DNA of 53,389 nt, taken from Hydrococcus sp. Prado102 (lineage in GTDB: Bacteria; Cyanobacteriota; Cyanobacteriia; Cyanobacteriales; Microcystaceae). Location: assembly GCA_025454425.1 (NCBI GenBank), contig JALOOL010000002.1, positions 1-53,389 of the forward strand, given 5' to 3'. The notes under the pieces were generated by a model, which was given only the letters and a program-made list of their open reading frames with translations, was not told where the DNA came from and made no database searches. Positions 43,243-52,355 of the stretch are shown piece after piece (the first letter of the stretch is position 1; every line of letters starts with the position of its first letter). Both the position numbers and the translations under genes were made by a program.

Positions 43243-43258
43243 CGCGATCGCGTTATTT
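43237..43258. terminator. 22 bp perfect palindrome, HIP1-centred
   Basis: AAATAACGCGATCGCGTTATTT overlaps the stop codon of the membrane-protein gene and is followed by GAGTATTTTTAC. It lies between convergent genes (the next ends at 43335). It could terminate transcription from either side, with a GC-rich HIP1 core as the stem. Confidence 0.55.
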
Positions 43259-43334
43259 GAGTATTTTTACTATAATAAATATCCTTCAAGAAGGACAAAA
43301 GCAACTGTGCTAAAATAGATTGCTTTTTTGGTGT

Positions 43335-43811
43335 TTACAAAGATTGAAAGTAGACATTGCTAAATCTGGAGCGAAAGCAGCCAGGACAAACTTGTGCTTC
43401 TAAAGTTTGTCCTCGCTCGGTTATCCAAGCTGTCTCTAGTTGCAAGTGGTTTTCCCAACAATCAGCACCGCAGATCTCGCAAGTAACAGATTTTATGCCG
43501 CCTGGGACAGTTTTCATGAGAGTCCGAAACATAGATTCATTGGTATATTTTTCTTGTCTTTGTCGAATTAGTTCTTCTCTAGTAATTTTGACAGTTAGCG
43601 CGTTTAGCGTTGAGAATCTTGTCTCAAAGCAATTCCGACAAATATCTGCTTGTAACTCTTCAACGTCGTCGAGCCATTTCGTACTATACACTGGCTGACC
43701 CAAGCGGTTTTGACGCTGTTCGTCTTTTTTTCCCCACCAACCGGAAGCTTTGAGAAAGTTGTTGTCTTTTATCGAGCGACCGCAGCAATCGCAATATCGA
43801 ACCAAGCTCAT
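43335..43811 (-). CDS. Double zinc-ribbon-like hypothetical protein
   Basis: A 158-residue protein with two matching halves. The first has CDCC (C7, C9, C10) and CRNC (58, 61). The second has CEIC (111, 114), C118 and CPGC (142, 145). Both end in CF-x2-RFS, so the protein looks like an internal duplication of a treble-clef or zinc-ribbon unit. No family is recognised. It may bind nucleic acid. Confidence 0.65.
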   Translation of the reverse strand: MSLVRYCDCCGRSIKDNNFLKASGWWGKKDEQRQNRLGQPVYSTKWLDDVEELQADICRNCFETRFSTLNALTVKITREELIRQRQEKYTNESMFRTLMKTVPGGIKSVTCEICGADCWENHLQLETAWITERGQTLEAQVCPGCFRSRFSNVYFQSL

Positions 43812-43914
43812 GGAATTCAGTTTTTTTTATTTGAGGTAGCTACTTACTTTATTATCAATCGCTTTAAATAAAATAAGGTCAGCTTTTTGCCAACCAAGTC
43901 GAGCGATTCGCGAA

Positions 43915-45012
43915 TCACTTTCTCCCTCTCTTGGGTTTTTGCAAAATTGAAAGGCTCCCCTTTTTTCCTCTCAATACACCTCCCACTTCTTCTTTTAAAT
44001 AAGACAAGCAATAGTTATTTCTTGCCATTCTTTTTGCCTCTGTGACTGTCCAAGGTTTTTGTGGCAACAGATTAGCAACAGACTCTAACTGTTTCCAATA
44101 ATGCCTATCTCCTGTTACTTCAGCAATGACTTGAGCGATCGCTTTACAGCAACTCAAAGGAGCTTCTACTACTTGCCGTTCTGTAAATCGCACCACAATC
44201 CAACCTCTTTGCAAAAAGAACTGATTGCGGCGGCGATCGCCTCCCCGATCCAGGCAGTGGGTCGGTTCTTTGGTCAGCAAAACGTATGGCTCATCTATTT
44301 CGATGTCCAATCCTAGTCCAGAAGCTGGATGCCAAATCAAAAAATCTGCCGAATAATTCCATTTTTTTCCTGTTTCAAATTCAGCCCCCTGCATAACGTT
44401 CTCGTAATAAACTTGAAGATATTCCCCAAACTGCCGTTCGCTGATTCCCTGCTTCGCTGTGCTTATTCCTAGCGGTTGGATGCGATCGCGCAATAATCCT
44501 CGTAAGGTTTTAAAACGCTGTTCGAGAGAGCCGTGCTCGCTTTCCGGTTTACCCAGTCGAGACTTTGCTGCTTTTATCGACTCTTTAGCAGCGATAGCAG
44601 AACGTTCTTCTAACTGCTTCCTTTTGTATTCTGCTAGTTGGAGTTGATAACGCACTCGTACCCTCGCGTAATCGGCTCTTACCCAAACATAAAGAGCAGC
44701 CATCAAACAGCAATAAGCCCCTGTTAATGACAAAATAGCCAGGAAAGACAAGCCGAAAGTTACTCCCAACAATATTCCTGCTACTATCCCCACTAACCAC
44801 AAAAACCAAATTCTCCATAATCGTCTAGTTAGAGCAGCTACTTTATGTTTTGGAAAAGGAAGCTCTTTTACAGCAAGCATCGGCTCGTTTGGTAGTTGTG
44901 CGCGATCGTCTTGTTTTTCTGGTATAGCAGGCAATTTCGGGAACGGATACTGATGGCAAAACTGCTCGATAAATTTGGGGTAATACACTTGCGGATAATT
45001 CTTCGCTTCCAT
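43915..45012 (-). CDS. Membrane-anchored protein with PD-(D/E)XK-like nuclease domain
   Basis: A 365-residue protein with two helices at about 66-112, a basic coiled coil (about 118-150) and a C-terminal domain. The domain resembles DUF559/Vsr-type nucleases: D223 in YSADFLIW, GLDIEIDEPY (234-243), then RRNQFFLQRGWIVVRF (261-276), which gives acidic residues and a conserved Arg/Trp region. The classical lysine in the motif is not obvious. It could be a membrane-tethered nuclease in transfer or defence, but activity is not proved. AGGAG abuts the GTG/ATG pair; ATG at 45012 is used. Confidence 0.7.
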   Translation of the reverse strand: MEAKNYPQVYYPKFIEQFCHQYPFPKLPAIPEKQDDRAQLPNEPMLAVKELPFPKHKVAALTRRLWRIWFLWLVGIVAGILLGVTFGLSFLAILSLTGAYCCLMAALYVWVRADYARVRVRYQLQLAEYKRKQLEERSAIAAKESIKAAKSRLGKPESEHGSLEQRFKTLRGLLRDRIQPLGISTAKQGISERQFGEYLQVYYENVMQGAEFETGKKWNYSADFLIWHPASGLGLDIEIDEPYVLLTKEPTHCLDRGGDRRRNQFFLQRGWIVVRFTERQVVEAPLSCCKAIAQVIAEVTGDRHYWKQLESVANLLPQKPWTVTEAKRMARNNYCLSYLKEEVGGVLRGKKGSLSILQKPKRGRK

Positions 45013-45130
45013 CACTCCTCAGACTCAACGGTTCACTACTTTTTTCTAATTTAAGGATGGCGATCGCCATTCCTTCAAAGCAAAAAAACTGAGTTATCGG
45101 TACATCGTCGTTTGACATCGGTGTACAGAT

Positions 45131-45143
45131 GACCCAAAGGGTC
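45131..45143 (+). promoter_or_regulatory. Short hairpin GACCC-AAA-GGGTC followed by a T-run
   Basis: A 5 bp stem with a 3 nt loop, then AATTTCTTTTT, ending directly before the ATG at 45155. It looks like a weak intrinsic terminator or an attenuator in the leader of the following operon. Confidence 0.45.
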
Positions 45144-45154
45144 AATTTCTTTTT

Positions 45155-45367
45155 ATGAACAGACAAGAATTCCAAGAAAAACTTAACCAGATTGTCGCTC
45201 AATTGCGGGAACTTTATCGAAACTGTAATCGCGATAATACGGATGAGAACGAAAAAGGAGTACAACGCGCCCTCTGGGAACTAGAAGAAATCTTAACTGA
45301 GATGGAAATTACTAACACCCAACTTGCTGCAACTTCCTCCGAGCAACCCTCTGACTCCCTAAATTAA
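45155..45367 (+). CDS. Small hypothetical protein, 70 residues
   Basis: Acidic, helical, probably coiled coil (EFQEKLNQIVAQLRELY, LWELEEILTEMEI). No signal peptide and no recognised family. It precedes the Gp157-family gene by 17 bp and is probably co-transcribed. The start has no clear ribosome site. Confidence 0.6.
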   Translation: MNRQEFQEKLNQIVAQLRELYRNCNRDNTDENEKGVQRALWELEEILTEMEITNTQLAATSSEQPSDSLN

Positions 45368-45384
45368 CCTACGGAGAATTTTAT

Positions 45385-45999
45385 ATGAGTTTAGCAGTAC
45401 AATCTCTCAAAATCACTTCAATCGAAGCCGCTAGACTTTGGCGCGACCTCCAAAGTACTAATGATGAATCGGAAGTTGACCAAATTCTCCAATCCCTTTG
45501 GCAAGCTCAAACCGATGGAGAACTGCTCGTTGATATTTGTGCCGATCTAGCTGACCAAATTGACGCAGAAATGACTGCGGTCAAAGCGAGAATGCAGCAT
45601 CTAATCAAGATTCATCAAACGGCAATTGAAAAATTAGAACAATGGCGTTCTCGACTGGATTTCACTATCGTTAACCTAAACGAGCAAGGAATTATCAATA
45701 AAGAACTGATAGGGCAACAACGACGCATCACTGTCAAAGAAAATCCTCCTACTTGCGAAATTTTAGTCGATCCTTCCCAGCTTCCTAAAGAATACCAACG
45801 TTCTCAAGTTAAAGTTTATGCCGATAAAAAAGCAATTACTGAAGCTTGGAAGCGGGGTATTCCTGTAGAAGGCACTCATATTTATTGTCAGCGCCGAGTT
45901 GTCTATGGACTTTTAAAAAGCAATAACTTTCAAGAGTTACAAGCGCAATTGCCAGACGATTCAACTTCCGCGCATTACCGACGAAAACCAATCTCCTAA
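45385..45999 (+). CDS. Siphovirus Gp157-family protein
   Basis: A 204-residue protein with a long helical N-terminus (about 1-110) and a C-terminal part with LPKEYQRSQVKVYADKKAITEAWKRGIPVEG. This matches the Gp157 family found in phages and plasmids. Some members were linked to phage resistance in Streptococcus; the activity is not established. It sits among transfer genes, which suggests a plasmid-maintenance or single-strand-DNA function. Confidence 0.75.
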   Translation: MSLAVQSLKITSIEAARLWRDLQSTNDESEVDQILQSLWQAQTDGELLVDICADLADQIDAEMTAVKARMQHLIKIHQTAIEKLEQWRSRLDFTIVNLNEQGIINKELIGQQRRITVKENPPTCEILVDPSQLPKEYQRSQVKVYADKKAITEAWKRGIPVEGTHIYCQRRVVYGLLKSNNFQELQAQLPDDSTSAHYRRKPIS

Positions 46000-46668
46000 C
46001 TGAACTGAATTGCTATGCATTTCTCGACAACAATCCCTCCTCCATTGCTTTTTTGTCAAATACCGAATTTTTTTACTATGACAAGCAAAATGGTGAATTC
46101 GATCGAGAAAACATGGTGGTTAAATCGAACAAATTACTGTAAAAACCGATAGCATATGCAAGATCGTCTTTTTTTAAAGACAATCGCAATCATCCTATCG
46201 TTCTATCATTTTCTTTGTTTAGTGAACCTACAAATTAGTCCAAAAATTCGGATCTTCAACCTGTTCCTCAGTAATATCATCAAAACCGAGTTCATAATTT
46301 CTTTTTTTCTGATTAACAGATTGAGGATTCACTTCTTCAGTTTTTTGAATTTCTCCATCTTCTTCTAAAAAATCTGGCAGTTGATAAATTTCTAAATTTT
46401 TCGCTCGATTGGAATTGAACATTTTGACTTGTTTCTCAAAAATTATCTTTTAAAATAATTTTAGCTTCTTTACTTAGTTAAAATTGTAACTTTTCAAAAA
46501 TTATAAATAATTTTAAGATTAGCTTTTTTATTTAAGTCATTCTATCTAGTTGCTCACTTGGAATTTTTTTTAACTTTTTAGCTTTGAGAAAATATCCAAT
46601 TGGGTGAATTTATCTTAAATTTATAGTTTTATCTTACTTTGTTATCAGTTATTAATTAGAAAAATTTT
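46000..46668. other. 669 bp AT-rich stretch without HIP1 sites
   Basis: Very AT-rich, with only a weak minus-strand ORF (46228-46422). The absence of HIP1 and the low GC contrast with the flanking genes, so this stretch may have a different origin. No terminator or repeat was identified. Confidence 0.6.
46228..46422 (-). CDS. Possible small acidic protein, 64 residues
   Basis: Acidic product (PDFLEEDGEIQKTEEVN, FDDITEEQVEDPNFW) without membrane helix. The amino acid composition looks protein-like rather than random. No strong ribosome site was seen. It could be a small acidic DNA mimic or antitoxin-type protein, but nothing identifies it. Confidence 0.4.
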   Translation of the reverse strand: MFNSNRAKNLEIYQLPDFLEEDGEIQKTEEVNPQSVNQKKRNYELGFDDITEEQVEDPNFWTNL

Positions 46669-48336
46669 ATGTTATCCGCCAAAAATCAAGCTAAACCTAA
46701 ATATCTTACTCCAGATAGTACTTTAGGTAAGTTTGCCCTTCAATATATGTATAAAACCTGCGAAACTGCACTCTCTTACTGTCAAGAACAAGGATTGACA
46801 GAGTTTAAAGATTTTGCTAGTGCTGTAACAACAATTAGTGAAGAACAAAACCCAAACCTCAAAATTAATACTGCTATTAGTGAAACTGGAATCGCAATGA
46901 AATTAGCTAAAAAACCAGATTTAGGTTACACGACAGGAACTTATCTGATGAAACATCTCGGTTTTGAAGGAGAAGAACAAAAAAAATTTACCCGAAGAAA
47001 TGTAGAAGCTTTTTTATCTCCAGAAGCTGAAATGGAAACTAATAATAGCTTGCAAAAATTATTAGAAAATCAACTTCAAAATGAAAATCCAAACCAAAAT
47101 CACAACCTAAGAACTAACTTTGAAGATTTAGATGATTTATTGGATTCTGAAAAGATTTCTAAATCGTCCCCATCCAAACTTAGTCAACAAAAACAAAAAT
47201 CTCAATCTCAGAATCAACCAGTCAAATTACCAGAACAACCTCTGAAAAAAAAGTCATTAGATATTGACAACATTCTTAACCGAGCAGCAGAAATTAGCAT
47301 GACAACAACGGCACAAACTAATGAAGTCGATGGTTTAGCTTTAGGAGGATTAGCTTCAACTACTACTATCTTAGCCGCCGTTGTTGGTAAGAAAGCCGCC
47401 AAAAAAATTGTTAATGCCGCTCAGAAATTAAAGCGTCAAGGACAAGTTGCTAAAATAGCTGCCCGACTGAAAGCCGCTCAAGAACGAGCCAATGAATTAA
47501 TAGAAAGAGAAGAACAACTGGCAGAGTTTATAGAGAAATCTTCAGAAGAAAATCAATCCGAAAAAGAAGAGAGCAAAAAATCTTTTGTTGTTGAAACAAA
47601 AGAAGAAACTGAAGAAAACACTCCTGGAGAAATTCTCGCCCAAGCTATATCAGACATCGAGCAGCGCATTACTCAAAGCCAACTAAACGAGAAAAAAATT
47701 GTTCATTTTACTATAGATAAAAATGCAGATTTTGACGAACAACTCAAACAGATTAATACAGCTTTAAACCGCATCGAACAACGGTTAGAGGAGCTTGAAA
47801 AACGGATTACCGCTTTAGAAAAACTCATGGAAAATCCTAGTCAATCGCAACCAGTCTCATCCCCGTTAAACTTTGAAAGCAATAATCAACAATCTCAAAT
47901 TACGTCTCAAACAAAACCAACTCTGCCGACAGAAAATAACGATACCGATACTACAGAAACGACCGACGCTTCTTCACCTCCGCAAGCCTCAAATCCAGCG
48001 ATCGCGTGTGCCTCAACACTATTGATGCTCTACAACCAGGCGGAAGAACAAGCGATCGCGTGCGCAGACTCTTTAGAAGACGGTGTTCTACTAGGTGACG
48101 ATGCCGTTCTTTTTGTCGATAGAGAAGCTGACTCGATTAAAGTAAGTATCGAGCATTTCAATGGAGAAGAACTGTTTTTAGCTACCTTAACCGATGAAGA
48201 ATGGACAATAGAAAGAGATCGACTCTCTGAAGAAACCAAAGACGCGATCGCGTCTTTAAGCGAGCGAGATCTAGAATTTGAATCCATTAAGCCAGATAAC
48301 AAAAAAGAACGCACCTCATCAGAAATAGAAATGTAA
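46669..48336 (+). CDS. Large coiled-coil hypothetical protein
   Basis: A 555-residue protein, acidic and Gln/Asn/Ser-rich. A helical N-terminal domain (about 10-125, TLGKFALQYMYKTCETALSYC) is followed by a disordered linker (about 130-190), a coiled coil with KKAAKKIVNAAQKLKRQG and a second coiled coil (about 345-390). The C-terminus (about 440-545) has an internal duplication (AIACAS and AIACAD, encoded by two HIP1-containing stretches at 47998 and 48050). HIP1 sites are confined to the 3' third. No family is recognised. It precedes the T4SS block and could be a plasmid-specific scaffold or partition protein. Confidence 0.75.
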   Translation: MLSAKNQAKPKYLTPDSTLGKFALQYMYKTCETALSYCQEQGLTEFKDFASAVTTISEEQNPNLKINTAISETGIAMKLAKKPDLGYTTGTYLMKHLGFEGEEQKKFTRRNVEAFLSPEAEMETNNSLQKLLENQLQNENPNQNHNLRTNFEDLDDLLDSEKISKSSPSKLSQQKQKSQSQNQPVKLPEQPLKKKSLDIDNILNRAAEISMTTTAQTNEVDGLALGGLASTTTILAAVVGKKAAKKIVNAAQKLKRQGQVAKIAARLKAAQERANELIEREEQLAEFIEKSSEENQSEKEESKKSFVVETKEETEENTPGEILAQAISDIEQRITQSQLNEKKIVHFTIDKNADFDEQLKQINTALNRIEQRLEELEKRITALEKLMENPSQSQPVSSPLNFESNNQQSQITSQTKPTLPTENNDTDTTETTDASSPPQASNPAIACASTLLMLYNQAEEQAIACADSLEDGVLLGDDAVLFVDREADSIKVSIEHFNGEELFLATLTDEEWTIERDRLSEETKDAIASLSERDLEFESIKPDNKKERTSSEIEM

Positions 48337-48468
48337 CTCCTACTTGCTCTCTAAATGGAGGATTTTGCCACTACTTGGACTGCTGTTATTCGCCGTTAAG
48401 AGTGAAGAATCGCCCTTTATCTCATTGCTAAGGTTTAGCTGACAACCAATTAAGATTTACCTTAGTCG

Positions 48469-49113
48469 ATGAACGATAGAGCATCTCTCAATCTGATTTC
48501 GCCTCAGTCCTTTGAAGAAAATACCCATTCCCGCATTAGGGCAACGCCCAAATATAAATCTTCTCTAAAAACTAATCTAGCTCACCTCGTTGGCATTTCT
48601 CCCAAAGATATACCTTACATGGCGCTTTGCCTGGGAGCGATCTCGTACTTTACCTTTCGCGACCCGCTTTTTGTGACCGTATTAGGTTGCTTGAGCATCA
48701 TTCTTTTGGGACTATGGCACATTACCCGCGCCATTCCCCTGGTTGAGAAATATCTAGGAGCGCGAATTCGCTTCTGGCACGTTGCTACTGTCATTCTTGG
48801 CTTAACAATTTTCCTGTCTTTGTTTAACACGCCTGCCCATGCTTTTTTCTTATCAGGACTGGAAAGTTTTTTCCAAGAGTTAGTCGCAGGCGCACAAAGT
48901 ACAGATAGCTCCATCGATACAGAAGCCGTTACCCTTGTCTTTAATCTCATCCGAGGAGTTTTCCTCATTTTAGTTGTTGCTGCTGCACTTTTTGCTTACA
49001 ACCAAGCCCAACAAGGTAATGACTGGCGACCTATTATTACTCAAGTTGGTATCGCCTTTGGCATTGTAATTGCCATCGATATCATCACTTATCTATTCAC
49101 GCCTCAAGCCTAA
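48469..49113 (+). CDS. VirB2/TrbC-like pilin candidate
   Basis: A 214-residue protein. A long N-terminal part with two helices (about 50-90 and 105-120) leads to a signal-like cleavage site (AHA at 123-125). The remaining 89 residues form two hydrophobic helices (about 155-175 and 190-209), the layout of VirB2/TrbC major pilins. The long extra N-terminus is unusual. It is followed by the VirB4-like ATPase after 25 bp, as in T4SS operons. Confidence 0.7.
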   Translation: MNDRASLNLISPQSFEENTHSRIRATPKYKSSLKTNLAHLVGISPKDIPYMALCLGAISYFTFRDPLFVTVLGCLSIILLGLWHITRAIPLVEKYLGARIRFWHVATVILGLTIFLSLFNTPAHAFFLSGLESFFQELVAGAQSTDSSIDTEAVTLVFNLIRGVFLILVVAAALFAYNQAQQGNDWRPIITQVGIAFGIVIAIDIITYLFTPQA

Positions 49114-49138
49114 ATCAGCCAACTAGCTCGGTAATGCG

Positions 49139-52100
49139 ATGCTTAAAGACCCAGATAAAGACTTCGTTCAAATCAACCAAATTCTCGGAAAAGAAGCCAG
49201 TCTCGGCGGATTAATTCCCACCAGTCAAGTTCTGCCTTGGATGGTCATCATCATCCTTTCTTATACCTTTACTCAAGGCTTCTTCAATCTAGGAATGCCT
49301 TGGTTTATCGGAACAAGCATCTGGCTAATTGTCAGTTGGTGGTTGCTGACTGGGAATAAACCCCATTCATTTGTCAACATATTTAGAAACCCGCCAGGAA
49401 GCGATTGGTGTAACGGACATTTACTGTATCTCTCGCCTCTAAGAGAAAACCGACCCGAATCTATCCGACAACAGGTTAAAGACTCTCAAACACGAGTGAA
49501 AACTAAACCGATTTCGCGTCCCGACCAATCTGGCAAACAGAAGACATTTATGCCCTTCCATAACTTTCAAGATCTTGTCTGTCTCGTCAGCATCGAAAAA
49601 GATCGCCACAGTGCCTCTGGTTTCCTCCTCAATAAAGGCAGTCAATACCAAATTGTTTTTGGCTTTCGCACTAAAGGATGGCACAACCTCTTGCACCGCC
49701 ATGAAATTAGCAACTCTTTAAAGGCATTAGAAGAAGGACTTAAAGACTTCCCAGATGGAGAAAAATTAACCATTCATACGGGTTGTTTCAGCGACGGTTG
49801 CAATCGCCAGGAAGAATTAACCCAATTGGCGGATAACTGCCAGCTAACCCCTATCTCTATTTTGGTGAGAAACGAACAGAAGAAAGTTCAAGAACTGACC
49901 CAATTAGGAATTCGCCAAACATGGGAGCAAATCATTTTTTGTACTTGGACGTTTAACATAGAATCTGGCGCTCGTACCAGCGACCTCATCAGTCGCGCCC
50001 TTCGGTTCATTTCCCAATCTATTCATAAAGCGATTGGCTGGTTTACGGGCAACGAACGGATTTACCGCGAGGAATTTTTTCAACAGTTGCTTTTGAAAGC
50101 TTTTGAGCAAGGCTTCATCCCTTGGGAAATCCTCCTCAATACCAAAATCGGGTTAGAAACTCGACCCTGTAGATTGGACGAACTATGGAACTGGCTTTGG
50201 CACGAATTCAATGACACGCTGCCACCTTCTATTCCTCAATACTTGCTTTTAAAAGAAACAGACAAAGGCTATCAACTCGAAGAAATTAGAAACAGTAACA
50301 AAGACATTACAACTGTCTTGGTTGAAGGACATTTAGGTCGCTCGTCCTGTCCCGAACATCGGGGAACGGGAGACTGTATCTGGCTGCCTGGAAAAAATCA
50401 GAAATGTGCCGTTATGACTTTGGAATCTCAACCCGCAGGTTGGACTTCCCAACGAGAACAGTTGCGCTGGCTTTGGACGATCCTCAGTAAAACCTATGTT
50501 CGCGATACCAAAGCCGTTGTCGAAATTAGCAAAGCTCCTCAGTTCTTTGTGGAAGATAACCTTGCCAGACAAGCAAAACAGTCCAAAAGTGCTAGGGAAC
50601 GCGCTGTCACTAAAGGGTCGGGAAGAGATGTTGGAGCCGAAATTAAAGCCGAAGAAAGTTTTGAAGCGCAACGAAAACTCTATCGCGGGGCAAGAGCACT
50701 TTATGCGGCAGTCGCTTTTGTCGTCTATCGTCCCGAAGACGAGCAACTCAGCCTCGCCTGCCTCAAGTTAGCCAATAGCTTTGGTTCTGCTAAAGTCATC
50801 CGAGAGCGCAACATAGCTTGGGCGCATTGGCTGGAAGTGCTACCAACGACTACCAGTTGGCTCTTGCACAGCAGTTCTCTGCTTAACGAACGTCGCCAAG
50901 TCTTTGATACAGAAACGGCTCCTGGGGTCATGCCGCTCGCGATCGTTCGCAATCTAGACCGCCGTGGCGTTGAATTCATCAGTCAAGGGGGAAAACCTAT
51001 CTATGTAGACATCTTGCACGATCGCACCAGTCGGGCATTAATTACGGGAGAATCAGGTTCTGGGAAATCGGTTCTGGGTTGGCGATTTATTATTGAAGCT
51101 TTAGTTGCCAACATCCCAGTGGTAGGGATTGACATTTCACCTGGCAGTAGCAGCACCTTTAAAACGGCAATCGAACTTTTGGGCGATCGCGGTGCGTACT
51201 ACGATATTGCCAAAACCAGTTCCAATCTCATCGAACCCCCCGATCTGCGCCCGTTTAGCCCTCAAGATCGGCAAGACCGCCTAAAACAGTGGAAAGAGTT
51301 CATCCGCAAAGCTTTGACTAGCATTGCTATGGGCAAAGTCCACGATCCCAGGCTGGCTCAACGGGTAGACAGCATCGTTCTCAAAACTCTAGAAGTCTTT
51401 CTCAACGACCCAGATATTATCGAACGCTACAACCTCGCCTTTAAAGCTGGATGGAAATCGAGGCAATGGCAAGAGATGCCCATTCTCAAGGATTGGCTGC
51501 GTTTTTGTAGCAAAGAGCAACTCAATCTACAAAATTACGAACCTATCGACCAAGCCGCCATTAACCAAATCCATAGCCAACTGACCGCTTTACTTGCTTC
51601 GCCCCTTGGAGATGCGATCGGCAAGCCCAGCAGCTTTTCTCCCGACCCCGACATCAAATTCTTTGCTCTCAAGGGACTAAGTAACGAACAAGATCAATAT
51701 CTCATGGCACTCAATGCCCATGCTGCCTGCATCCGCAATGCGCTTGCCAATCCTCAAAGCTTGTTTGTAGGAGATGAACTATCCGTCCTCTTCAAAAAAG
51801 ACGGCTTTGCTGAAGCAGTTGGCGAACTCTGCGCGATCGGTCGCAAAAATGGCATTTCAGTTCTCTTGTTAGCCCAAGACCTCGACAGTATTTGTGATTG
51901 CTCTGCGGGTGCCCAGATTATGCAGAACATGGTTTATCGCCTCACGGGACGGCTGACGACCAGTGGTGCTGCTTCTTGGATTCGCCGAATGAATTACGAC
52001 CCTGACATCATTACACAAAATGCCTCAGAACATTTTCTTCCCAGCAAATCCGAACTTTACTCCAATTGGCTAATCGAACGAAACGGACGCAATTGGCAGT

Positions 52101-52336
52101 GCCGTTTTTATCCAGGAGAAATGATTCTCGCCTCGGTTGCGAATAACCAAGCCGAACTTAACGCTCGCGATCGCGTTATGGCTCAGTATCCTAACACCCT
52201 ACGCGGTCAAATGTTGGGATTGAAACAGTTTACCGATGAATACGTGAGTGCCATTAAACAAGGTGTGAATCTGACAACTATCGGTCGCACTTCTCAAGCA
52301 GAAGACCTTCAAGATCGAGATTTAATCGCTAGCTAA
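49139..52336 (+). CDS. VirB4/TraC-like T4SS ATPase with fused VirB3-like start
   Basis: A 1065-residue ATPase. The first 75 residues contain two membrane helices (LPWMVIIILSYTFTQGF, WFIGTSIWLIVSWWLL) like VirB3, so this looks like a VirB3-VirB4 fusion. Walker A is GESGSGKS (637-644) and Walker B is LFVGDELSVL. The C-terminal RecA-like domain includes GRKNGISVLLLAQDL and an arginine-finger-like region. It powers pilus assembly and transfer. It is longer than typical VirB4 (about 800). Confidence 0.92.
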   Translation: MLKDPDKDFVQINQILGKEASLGGLIPTSQVLPWMVIIILSYTFTQGFFNLGMPWFIGTSIWLIVSWWLLTGNKPHSFVNIFRNPPGSDWCNGHLLYLSPLRENRPESIRQQVKDSQTRVKTKPISRPDQSGKQKTFMPFHNFQDLVCLVSIEKDRHSASGFLLNKGSQYQIVFGFRTKGWHNLLHRHEISNSLKALEEGLKDFPDGEKLTIHTGCFSDGCNRQEELTQLADNCQLTPISILVRNEQKKVQELTQLGIRQTWEQIIFCTWTFNIESGARTSDLISRALRFISQSIHKAIGWFTGNERIYREEFFQQLLLKAFEQGFIPWEILLNTKIGLETRPCRLDELWNWLWHEFNDTLPPSIPQYLLLKETDKGYQLEEIRNSNKDITTVLVEGHLGRSSCPEHRGTGDCIWLPGKNQKCAVMTLESQPAGWTSQREQLRWLWTILSKTYVRDTKAVVEISKAPQFFVEDNLARQAKQSKSARERAVTKGSGRDVGAEIKAEESFEAQRKLYRGARALYAAVAFVVYRPEDEQLSLACLKLANSFGSAKVIRERNIAWAHWLEVLPTTTSWLLHSSSLLNERRQVFDTETAPGVMPLAIVRNLDRRGVEFISQGGKPIYVDILHDRTSRALITGESGSGKSVLGWRFIIEALVANIPVVGIDISPGSSSTFKTAIELLGDRGAYYDIAKTSSNLIEPPDLRPFSPQDRQDRLKQWKEFIRKALTSIAMGKVHDPRLAQRVDSIVLKTLEVFLNDPDIIERYNLAFKAGWKSRQWQEMPILKDWLRFCSKEQLNLQNYEPIDQAAINQIHSQLTALLASPLGDAIGKPSSFSPDPDIKFFALKGLSNEQDQYLMALNAHAACIRNALANPQSLFVGDELSVLFKKDGFAEAVGELCAIGRKNGISVLLLAQDLDSICDCSAGAQIMQNMVYRLTGRLTTSGAASWIRRMNYDPDIITQNASEHFLPSKSELYSNWLIERNGRNWQCRFYPGEMILASVANNQAELNARDRVMAQYPNTLRGQMLGLKQFTDEYVSAIKQGVNLTTIGRTSQAEDLQDRDLIAS

Positions 52337-52355
52337 AAAAACAGGGAGAACAAAA

